Source: Nitrospirota bacterium
Lineage (GTDB): Bacteria; Nitrospirota; Thermodesulfovibrionia; UBA6902
DNA length: 64,000 bases
Direction: 5' to 3'
Assembly (NCBI GenBank): GCA_016214845.1
Contig: JACRMS010000020.1
Span: 1-64,000 of the forward strand
The notes beneath the pieces were generated by a model. It saw only the letters and a program-made list of their open reading frames with translations. It was not told where the DNA came from and did not search any database. The first letter of the stretch is position 1; each line of letters opens with the position of its first letter. Below are positions 34,761 through 41,684 of the stretch, in pieces. The position numbers and the translations under genes were made by a program.

Positions 34761-36292
34761 TGCCTGCCTTCGCTTCTGAGCAGGTCATCGGCCTTTTCAG
34801 GCCCCCATGACCCTGCTGAATAGTTGGGAAGCTCAGGCGCGGGGGTCTCTTCCCATCTTTTTATTATCGGGTCCACTACGGCCCACATCGCCTCAACGCC
34901 GTCCTGACGGGCAAAAAGGGTCTGGTCCCCCTTCATACAGTCGATCAGCAGGCGCTCATAAGGCAGGGGGAAATGGACATTGCCCTGAAAATCACGTTCA
35001 TAATTGAAGTCCATACTGACCGGATAAAGCTGGTTGCCGATGCCGGGATGCTTGACGCCGAAATTCAGGGTTATATTTTCATGGGGCTGGACCCCGAGCA
35101 CAAGGACGTTGGGCTCGGATATTTCACATACGGCGCTGAAAAGTTTCAGGGGCGGCTGTTTGAAATGTATGCTGATCTCGGTTATGCGTTTTTTTAAACG
35201 TTTCCCGGTCCGAAGGTAAAAAGGGACCCCCGCCCACCGCCAGTTGTCTATGTGAAATTTGCCAGCAAAGTACGTCGGTGTGTTTGAATCACGCGCAACA
35301 TCTTTTTCTTCGCGATAGCCCGGGACCTCTTGCCCGTCTATCACCCCGGCCCCGTACTGGCCGCGTACGGTGAACCTGTCTATGTATTCATTGTCCATCT
35401 GGCGGACAGTCCGGTACACCTTTGCCTTCTCATCGCGGATATAATCCGCCTCAAAACCTATCGGAGGCTCCATCGCGACCAGCGACAGGATCTGCATCAT
35501 GTGGTTTTGCACGATGTCCCTGATGACGCCTGCCTTCTCGTAAAACCGCGCCCTGTTCTCAATGCCGATTGCCTCGGACACTGTGATCTGCACGTGGTCG
35601 ATGTAGCGCCTGTTCCAGAGCGGCTCAAAGATGCTGTTGGCAAAGCGGAAGAACATTATGTTCTGCACCGTCTCCTTGCCGAGATAGTGGTCAATGCGGT
35701 AGATCTGGCCCTCGTCAAAGGCCCTGCCGATGGTCCTGTTCAGCTCGATGGCGGAGGCCCTGTCGCTGCCGAAAGGCTTCTCAACAATGAGCCGCGTGCT
35801 GAACACGCCTTTGCAGAGCTTGCAGACTGAAAGCCTGTCAATTATCCCCGGCATGGACTGCTGGGGCACGGCCATGTAATAAATTATTTCTCTTGTGCCT
35901 TTGTCCGTAGTCTTTGTTATTTCTTCAAGCCGCAGGGAAAGTCTCCTGTAACTGTCTTCATCCTCAAAGCCCCCGGAGAGGTAAAAGATATGCCTGCTGA
36001 AATTTTCCCAGCATCCCCAGTCGATGGCTTCTTCGCTGTATTCTTCGATGGCCTTTCTGACGAACTCGCGGTATTCATCGTCAGAGCGGGGGCTGGACGC
36101 GAACCCGATTACCGAGAACTCTTCCGGCAGGTGCTGGTCTTTGCAAAGGTGATACAATGTCGGCAGGAGCTTCCTCCTGCTCAGGTCCCCTGTGCCGCCG
36201 AATATCACCATCGTGAAGGACTGGATATTTACCTTCTCAGGCAATATCTCACAGAAAAACGCGTTTGAGAAACCGGTTTTTTCAGCCGTCAA
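34745..36292 (-). CDS. zwf: Glucose-6-phosphate 1-dehydrogenase
   Basis: First enzyme of the oxidative pentose phosphate pathway. The 515-aa protein has the NAD(P)-binding GGTGDLSRRKLLP near residue 32, the active-site RIDHYLGKE near 198 and the GVPFYLRTGKRL segment near 353. The N-terminus carries about 25 residues ahead of the Rossmann motif. It overlaps pgl. The pair is in one operon with DUF2769 downstream. Confidence 0.96.
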   Translation of the reverse strand: MTAEKTGFSNAFFCEILPEKVNIQSFTMVIFGGTGDLSRRKLLPTLYHLCKDQHLPEEFSVIGFASSPRSDDEYREFVRKAIEEYSEEAIDWGCWENFSRHIFYLSGGFEDEDSYRRLSLRLEEITKTTDKGTREIIYYMAVPQQSMPGIIDRLSVCKLCKGVFSTRLIVEKPFGSDRASAIELNRTIGRAFDEGQIYRIDHYLGKETVQNIMFFRFANSIFEPLWNRRYIDHVQITVSEAIGIENRARFYEKAGVIRDIVQNHMMQILSLVAMEPPIGFEADYIRDEKAKVYRTVRQMDNEYIDRFTVRGQYGAGVIDGQEVPGYREEKDVARDSNTPTYFAGKFHIDNWRWAGVPFYLRTGKRLKKRITEISIHFKQPPLKLFSAVCEISEPNVLVLGVQPHENITLNFGVKHPGIGNQLYPVSMDFNYERDFQGNVHFPLPYERLLIDCMKGDQTLFARQDGVEAMWAVVDPIIKRWEETPAPELPNYSAGSWGPEKADDLLRSEGRQWRIW

Positions 36293-36326
36293 GACAGTCT
36301 CCCGGACTTAATAAACCTGTCCGCAT

Positions 36327-36863
36327 TTATTTACCCGTGACCTTGCCTGTAAAGATATAATCATTGTCCTGCACAGTGCTGTGACATTTTATGCAGTCTT
36401 CAACCTTCCCCTCTGCGAGGATGTTGAACTGAGGATCAAACTTTGCCCAGAACCAGTCGCCGCCTTCAGGATTGTAATCCTTCGCCTTATACATAACCGT
36501 GATTGCCATCAATTGCTTGTTTGCATCATAGTTTTCTTTTACGATTATGGACTTGCCGGCCATGCCCTTTCCCTTTTTGATTGAATCAAGCGCAGCGTCA
36601 TTTACATACGTTGTTAAAAGCGCCCCGTGAGGTTCTTTACCCTGATACATCTCTCCTTTGCCGGGCCATTTCTTCCATTTCTTGTACGGCTTGTGGGTTG
36701 TAATGTGATAGCGCACGTCTCCGCCTGCAGGCCAGGGCGTATGCTTCATGATTGCCTCATAAGGAATTGCCGCGATACCTTTCTCAGGATGCATGGCATA
36801 GGCAGCAGACACCACAGCCACGGCAAATAATAATACCGATAGAATCAGCATCTTCTTTCTCAT
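36327..36863 (-). CDS. Cytochrome P460-like protein
   Basis: The 178-aa protein has a signal peptide (hydrophobic residues 5-21, cleavage near SAAYA). Conserved P460-type segments include HGALLTTYVNDAA near residue 79, SIIVKENYD, GDWFWAKFD near 135 and one CxxCH motif (CIKCH) near 157. P460 cytochromes carry a modified haem cross-linked by Lys and act in hydroxylamine or nitric-oxide-related chemistry; here the chemistry is not predictable. Exported to the periplasm. Confidence 0.85.
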   Translation of the reverse strand: MRKKMLILSVLLFAVAVVSAAYAMHPEKGIAAIPYEAIMKHTPWPAGGDVRYHITTHKPYKKWKKWPGKGEMYQGKEPHGALLTTYVNDAALDSIKKGKGMAGKSIIVKENYDANKQLMAITVMYKAKDYNPEGGDWFWAKFDPQFNILAEGKVEDCIKCHSTVQDNDYIFTGKVTGK

Positions 36864-37040
36864 TTCTTTTCTCCTTTCAGTCTTAAAAAGGTTAGCATGG
36901 ACAGGTTACTATTAGTAAATACTGCCCGGGTTCTTTTCTTAAATAAAATATAGCACATCTTTTTTGCGTCCGCATTATTTTTATGAAATATAGTGTCCAT
37001 ATCTTGAGCGGCCGTGATGCGTGGCATATCCTGAAAAATG

Positions 37041-38846
37041 TCACTGAGGGGTGTATATCGTTACAACAGGTTCGAAGCTGAATATCTCCATCGCAGAGTC
37101 AAACACCTTGGCCTTTTTATGGCCCTTTATTTTCTCCTCAATATTCCCCGGCAGCCTCTGCACGGTCCCGTTGGATATAACGACTACAGGTGAATGCAAC
37201 CCCTCTTTAATTCCCCCCTTGCTAAGGGGGGACACAGGGAGGTCTTCATAATACCGCGGATTCCTGTACTCCCACGTAAATCTGAGCGCGGATTCTTTTA
37301 TCTGTTCAAAAGGCAAAGTAAAGCTCGCGTCGTAATTATATTTGATGTCTTTATCTGTGAACATATCAAGCATAGGTACCGTGACCGCGATATTGACGAT
37401 TGTATCTGTCGCGGGGATTGTGAAGGCCTCTATCCGATCAGCCTCAATTGAGTTTAAAAACTCCCCAGCGTCTTTTATGTTTACCAGATTCATCTTTTGC
37501 AGAAACGGCAGGTAGGCCGCGATTGCCACGGTAAGCGAAGCAGCAACTACGCAATAGACAGTAAACCTTCTGAGCTCAGCGGTTTTGATTTTCTGTAGAC
37601 CATATGAAGCCATCAGCGTCAACATCGGAAAGGCCACCATTACATATCGCGCCCTCCTTATTTGCAGAAGTATGATAAGGAACAACAGCCAGCCGACAAT
37701 GATAAACTTTAAATCCCTTTTCCGTATGGCCTCAAAGACGGAATACACTGCCGCAAGTGTAATGAACGGATGGACCTGAAATAGGAAGGTCGAGACAAAG
37801 CTCTCCCCCCACCTTCTTAATCCCGGGGCCTGATATTCCCGGAGGAATTTTATCTGTGCAAATATGACATCGTATTTGATCCAGACCATAATGGCAATGA
37901 GTAATCCTGCAATGAAGAAGACCGTGATACCGCGACAGATAACCCCACCCAACCTCCCCTTATCTAAGGGGAGGAGCAAGGAGGGGTTATCTTCTGTGCT
38001 CTGTCTTCTGTCTTCTGTCTTCTGTTTTCTGTCTTCTCTGCTCTGCACAAGGAATATCACAGGCAACACCGAAAGCATCACCCACGTCGAATACTTGGAG
38101 AAGACAGCGCAGAATATGGCAATGGATGAGACTGTGACCCATATCCCGCCTTTGCTCAGGGCGTTAATGAACGTAAAGATCGAGAGCATGAGAAAAAACA
38201 TTGTGGGCACATCAACGAGCATAAGAGGAACCTGCGGGAAAAAATAAGGGATTCCAAGAAGAAGTAATCCCGCAAGAAACCCCGTCTCCTCATCCCAGAG
38301 TTTTTTCCCGGTGAGACAAGTAAGCACAACGGTCATCGAGAATAAAAAAGTCGTGAAGGCCTCAATGTATATTCTCGCTTCCCCAAAGATTCTGAAGATC
38401 AGCCCGTAGAAAAAGGACATGAGCGGCAGGTCCGTCCACGCGTTGATCTCCCTGCCCCATTCACTGATGAAATACTTTATCCCGTACAGTTCAAGATGCT
38501 TGGCCTGGGTGAAATACCTCGAAGCATCCACTAAAAGCTCCGGCTCGCCCCAAAAAACCGCGCTCACTGCAAACGAAAGAAGAAAGAGGAGTCCTCCTTT
38601 GTAAAAGGGGGATGCAGGGTGATTTCCAGATGATAACCGTGACAGGAAATACGCAGCCGCTATCCCGCAGATCAGGACAACAGCAAACCGGACCAAATCA
38701 GCATCTGCAAAAGCCCACTGCCAGCTTGTCAGCCTGTTGTCGTCAAAGGCGCGGCAGGCGTATTGAACAAAAAATGTTGAGAATGTCAGAAGCGCTATGA
38801 GGATGGAGGCGAATATATTTTTGCGAGATTGTTTGCCGGGAAACAT
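37041..38846 (-). CDS. Family 39 (ArnT/PMT-like) integral membrane glycosyltransferase with in-frame repeat insertions
   Basis: The 601-aa protein has about 12 membrane helices and an early acidic motif (DADLVRF near 47), followed by LLVDASRYFTQAKHLELYG and REINAWTDLPLMSFFYG, typical of lipid-phosphate sugar-dependent glycosyltransferases. Three hairpin-type repeat copies are read in frame: PASPFYKGGLLF (about 77-88), LLLPLDKGRLGG (about 288-299) and PVSPLSKGGIKEG (about 533-545). A CT-rich tandem repeat gives REDRKQKTEDRRQSTED at about 268-284. The reading frame stays open through all of them. Confidence 0.8.
   Translation of the reverse strand: MFPGKQSRKNIFASILIALLTFSTFFVQYACRAFDDNRLTSWQWAFADADLVRFAVVLICGIAAAYFLSRLSSGNHPASPFYKGGLLFLLSFAVSAVFWGEPELLVDASRYFTQAKHLELYGIKYFISEWGREINAWTDLPLMSFFYGLIFRIFGEARIYIEAFTTFLFSMTVVLTCLTGKKLWDEETGFLAGLLLLGIPYFFPQVPLMLVDVPTMFFLMLSIFTFINALSKGGIWVTVSSIAIFCAVFSKYSTWVMLSVLPVIFLVQSREDRKQKTEDRRQSTEDNPSLLLPLDKGRLGGVICRGITVFFIAGLLIAIMVWIKYDVIFAQIKFLREYQAPGLRRWGESFVSTFLFQVHPFITLAAVYSVFEAIRKRDLKFIIVGWLLFLIILLQIRRARYVMVAFPMLTLMASYGLQKIKTAELRRFTVYCVVAASLTVAIAAYLPFLQKMNLVNIKDAGEFLNSIEADRIEAFTIPATDTIVNIAVTVPMLDMFTDKDIKYNYDASFTLPFEQIKESALRFTWEYRNPRYYEDLPVSPLSKGGIKEGLHSPVVVISNGTVQRLPGNIEEKIKGHKKAKVFDSAMEIFSFEPVVTIYTPQ
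37199..37243. repeat. In-frame palindromic repeat copy 1 (CCCCCC-TTGCTAA-GGGGGG)
   Basis: A 6-bp stem (37213-37218 with 37226-37231) flanked by an ACACAGGGAGG trailer; on the minus strand it codes PVSPLSKGGIKEG near residue 533 of the glycosyltransferase. Confidence 0.75.
37943..37990. repeat. In-frame palindromic repeat copy 2
   Basis: CCTCCCCTT (37953-37961) pairs with AAGGGGAGG (37966-37974), followed by AGCAAGGAGGGG. On the minus strand it codes LLLPLDKGRLGG near residue 288. Confidence 0.75.
37991..38046. repeat. CT-rich tandem repeat (TGTCTTC units) inside the glycosyltransferase gene
   Basis: About six imperfect 7-bp units (TGTCTTC) run from 38001 to 38037, directly beside repeat copy 2. 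On the minus strand they read as charged residues. A similar tract is at 63500-63598. Confidence 0.7.
38588..38626. repeat. In-frame palindromic repeat copy 3
   Basis: TCCTCCTTTGTAAAAGGGGGAT with a GCAGGGTG trailer; weaker stem than copies 1 and 2. On the minus strand it codes PASPFYKGGLLF near residue 77. Confidence 0.65.
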
Positions 38847-38954
38847 TTCTGAGTATATTACATGAAAGGCCCGGTTCTGTCATTCAATGCTTGGTGCGGT
38901 GGAACTGCAAGCGCTGCTGTTTATGAACGAATTTATATAGTGCCAGTGTATAAT

Positions 38955-39060
38955 TGTCATTCCGGCAGTTCTTAAGCCGGAATCCAGTTTTTTTAAAGTC
39001 CTGGATGCCCGATTAAAGACCCCCGATTACGAAATTCGAGGGCAGGCTTCGGGCATGACA
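38955..39060. repeat. 106-bp palindromic repeat with TGTCATxCC ends
   Basis: It begins TGTCATTCCGGC and ends GGGCATGACA, an inverted terminal pair. Inner CCGGCAGTTCTTAAGCCGG (38962-38980) is a hairpin and GGCAGGCTTCGGGCAT pairs weakly with GGATGCCC. The layout (GTCATTCC...GGAATCCAG...CTGGATGCCC...GCATGACA) is that of a widespread bacterial intergenic palindrome. It lies between the glycosyltransferase and the DsrE pair. Confidence 0.7.
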
Positions 39061-39109
39061 AAAAAATAAATGGCAATTTATGGACAGACTCTAAACAACT
39101 GCCGGCACC

Positions 39110-39280
39110 CTACCACGAGATCACTCTGTCATGAGAGAATATCTCATCAACAATTTTTTCATAGGAGACTTTTTTTTTGGAAAGCTCGATAACTTTCACT
39201 TCATGGGCCTTTGACTGGGCATCTATGATCTTCTTCGATAACCCCGTCGGCTTATCGTTTATGATATGGAGGACCTTCAT
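39110..39280 (-). CDS. 56-aa protein coupled to a DsrE-like gene (short TusB/DsrH-like candidate)
   Basis: Minus-strand ORF of 56 codons plus stop. Its sequence starts MKVLHIINDKPTGLSKKI, contains AHEVKVIELSKKKVSYEKI and ends HDRVISW. Its ATG overlaps the stop of the DsrE-like gene (ATGA), so translation is coupled. The VLHIIND and EVKVIEL stretches fit a Rossmann-like small protein; TusB/DsrH proteins are about 95 aa, so this would be a short version. The pairing and strand order are the main evidence. Confidence 0.6.
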   Translation of the reverse strand: MKVLHIINDKPTGLSKKIIDAQSKAHEVKVIELSKKKVSYEKIVDEIFSHDRVISW

Positions 39281-39579
39281 AGCACGATCACCCTGTCGGC
39301 CTCGTGGTTCATCATGGCATTGTTATACTGGCTTCCGCAGACCATCTCCCCGCAGGCCCCGGTTTTCGGCACATTAAGCTTCTGGGTGGAGTAATCGCAA
39401 TAGCTCATGCTGACTCCAGGCAGCTTGCACAGCGCGGCTATTTCCTTCTTTGAAAGAAGCTTAACCCCGTCATCCATGAAAAAGACAATGACCTCATGCC
39501 CTTTTGATTGCGAAGCCTTTGTTAAGCCGATCAGGTCCTTTGCGTGCCTGTCTGTATTAACGAAAATGCCGAGTTTCAT
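39277..39579 (-). CDS. DsrE/DsrF-like small sulfur-relay protein
   Basis: The 100-aa protein has a Rossmann-like start (LGIFVNTDRHAKDLIGLTK), HEVIVFFMDDGVKLL near residue 29, a Cys in CKLPGVSMSYCDYS near 51-61, and a Cys in GACGEMVCGSQ near 75-81. This pattern fits the DsrE/TusD family, where a conserved Cys carries sulfur. The gene is followed by the overlapping 56-aa gene and lies 70 bp downstream of the periplasmic rhodanese on the same strand, with a terminator between them. Confidence 0.75.
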   Translation of the reverse strand: MKLGIFVNTDRHAKDLIGLTKASQSKGHEVIVFFMDDGVKLLSKKEIAALCKLPGVSMSYCDYSTQKLNVPKTGACGEMVCGSQYNNAMMNHEADRVIVL

Positions 39580-39605
39580 GTCAGTAAATATTATACACGA
39601 AAAAA

Positions 39606-39637
39606 AAGCCCGGATGATCTGTCAACCATCCGGGCTT
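39606..39637 (-). terminator. Rho-independent terminator of the rhodanese transcript
   Basis: AAGCCCGGATG (39606-39616) and CATCCGGGCTT (39627-39637) form an 11-bp stem. Read on the minus strand it is followed by a run of T, so it terminates the upstream rhodanese gene. Confidence 0.88.
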
Positions 39638-39649
39638 CATTGTAAATTC

Positions 39650-40555
39650 CTATTTCTCTACAGGATACTTCTCATTATTGCCCCACTCCATCCAGGAGCC
39701 TATGTAAATTTTGACATCCGGATAACGTAAGACCTCTTTGAGGACAATATACGTGTCAGCAGCACGCGGACCGCCTTCGCAGTAGGTGATCACTTCTTTA
39801 TCAGGTGTGACTCCCGCTGCCTCATAAGCGGCTTTAAGGTCAGCAACTGATTGATAAACTCCGCCTTCACCACGGTTTGTCGGATAAAAATTCAGATTGA
39901 CCGCCCCGGGAATGTGGCCTTTACCTTTTATATATGGAATGTCCTTTTCCCCTGTATATTCATCTTCAGCGCGGGTGTCTACAACAACAACTTTGGGGTT
40001 CTTGAGATTTGCCAATATGTAATCCGCATTTGCCATCATGGACTTGTCGCCTTCACCTGCCACGTAAGTAGCCGGGGAAATTTTTACTGGGTCAGCTGAT
40101 GTCTTGCGGCCCTCTTTCTCCCATTTGTCTAGAGAACCGTTCAGTATAGTCACATATTTATGGCCGAAATATTTCATCAGCCAGTATGCGCCGGAAATAA
40201 AAGGGTTCGCGGCAGGTGTGCTGTATAAAACCACATGCGTGTCATTTCTGCTTATGCCGAGTTTGCCCATCAAGGCTTCGAATTTTGCCTTGTCAGGGGC
40301 GCCGTTATTATTCATGGCAGCCATAAGATCGCCCATCGGGAGATAAGCGGAGTCTGCGATGTGTTTGCCTTCATATTTCTTCACATCATCATCTCCGACA
40401 AAACCTACGTACACCAATTTGGCCTTCTCAATGTTATCTCCCAGCCACTGGGTCGAACCAAGCGGGTCCGCAAATGCATTCTGGTTCACGCTGACAAGCG
40501 CTGTCAGAAGCATCAGTGCGATAAAACCAAACACGATTTTTTTGCGTAAAAACAT
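39650..40555 (-). CDS. Exported two-domain rhodanese (thiosulfate sulfurtransferase-like)
   Basis: The 301-aa protein has a signal peptide (hydrophobic residues 6-23, cleavage near FADPLG). Two rhodanese domains follow: the N-terminal one (about 35-155) lacks the active-site Cys (VVLYSTPAANP), and the C-terminal one (about 165-300) keeps it (TYCEGGPRAADTY, Cys near 262). This is the usual layout of thiosulfate/mercaptopyruvate sulfurtransferases. Periplasmic location fits sulfur oxidation or detoxification. GAGGAAGT precedes the ATG. Confidence 0.92.
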   Translation of the reverse strand: MFLRKKIVFGFIALMLLTALVSVNQNAFADPLGSTQWLGDNIEKAKLVYVGFVGDDDVKKYEGKHIADSAYLPMGDLMAAMNNNGAPDKAKFEALMGKLGISRNDTHVVLYSTPAANPFISGAYWLMKYFGHKYVTILNGSLDKWEKEGRKTSADPVKISPATYVAGEGDKSMMANADYILANLKNPKVVVVDTRAEDEYTGEKDIPYIKGKGHIPGAVNLNFYPTNRGEGGVYQSVADLKAAYEAAGVTPDKEVITYCEGGPRAADTYIVLKEVLRYPDVKIYIGSWMEWGNNEKYPVEK

Positions 40556-40721
40556 ACTTCCTCCTTTTGAATGAAAGTTATTTTTGATGATAGCGGAAAA
40601 TAATCCTCCATATTAAATAATACGTGCTTGTTTTATGTCAAGTGTTCTAATAACAGTTTAAAAAGAAATTATGCCATCTTTCTCACCATCTTGTTTTTAG
40701 TTTAAGTTAATATATCAATTA

Positions 40722-41648
40722 ATGGAGAAAACCTGTTATACCGTCACAGCGGGATCGAAACCGGAAAGAATCGATACATATGTTTCCCTGAAAAGCGGCC
40801 TCACGCGTTCGAATGTTCAAAGGCTCATTGCAGAAGGTCATGTCCTGGTCAATTCATCTTCGGCAAAAGCAGGCCATAAAGTTAAAGTAGGCGACCGGAT
40901 CGAGTGGACGTTGCCGGCCGCGCTGGAAGGTTTACTCATTCCGGAAGACATACCATTAGACGTCATCTACGAAGACGAATATATGATAGTCATAAACAAA
41001 CCTCCCGGCATGGTAATGTATCCCGGCCTGGGCCATGACAGCGGCACACTCATGAATGCCGTGGCCTCAATAACAGGGAAACTCTCCTCGGTCGGGGCCC
41101 CTTTGCGGCCGGGCGTTGTACACCGCCTGGACCAGGACACCTCAGGGCTGATAGTAATAGCCAAAGACGACACAGCCCATCATGATCTTGTAAAACAATT
41201 CAGGGAGCGCGAAGTTGAAAAGCATTACCTGACCCTCCTGTATGGAAATTTAAAAGCTGACAGCGGTGAAATAAAGACCCTTATCGGCAGGTCCGCGTCA
41301 AGCAGAAAGAAGATGTCGGCAAAACCCAGAAGCGGCAAGGAGGCTGTTACCCGATACGAAGTGGTTAAAAGATTTAAATTCGCCACGCTGACAAAGGTCA
41401 GGATCATCACCGGTAGGACCCACCAGATCAGGGTCCATTTCGCGTCAATTGGGTTCCCTGTGTTAGGCGATAAAACTTACGGCAAGAAAACCGCGATCAC
41501 GTTCGCGCAAAAAACTATCAGCTTTCCCCGCCAGATGCTTCACGCATACAGTTTAAAACTCAAACACCCTGTCAGCGGAGAGGTCATGGAATTCACCGCC
41601 CCCATGCCGGAAGATATAAAAAAGGCGATGGAGGAGTTTGAGGGATAG
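40722..41648 (+). CDS. rluD: Pseudouridine synthase, RluD/RluA family
   Basis: The 308-aa protein has an N-terminal S4 RNA-binding domain (about 12-75, LTRSNVQRLIAEGHVLVN) and a catalytic domain with HRLDQDTSGLIVIAK (active-site Asp near 139) and GRTHQIRVH near 227. It forms pseudouridines in 23S rRNA in known members. The exact target position is not predictable. Confidence 0.92.
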   Translation: MEKTCYTVTAGSKPERIDTYVSLKSGLTRSNVQRLIAEGHVLVNSSSAKAGHKVKVGDRIEWTLPAALEGLLIPEDIPLDVIYEDEYMIVINKPPGMVMYPGLGHDSGTLMNAVASITGKLSSVGAPLRPGVVHRLDQDTSGLIVIAKDDTAHHDLVKQFREREVEKHYLTLLYGNLKADSGEIKTLIGRSASSRKKMSAKPRSGKEAVTRYEVVKRFKFATLTKVRIITGRTHQIRVHFASIGFPVLGDKTYGKKTAITFAQKTISFPRQMLHAYSLKLKHPVSGEVMEFTAPMPEDIKKAMEEFEG

Positions 41649-41684
41649 GCCCAGTAAGAAAAAAAGACATTATTTGATACTTCG

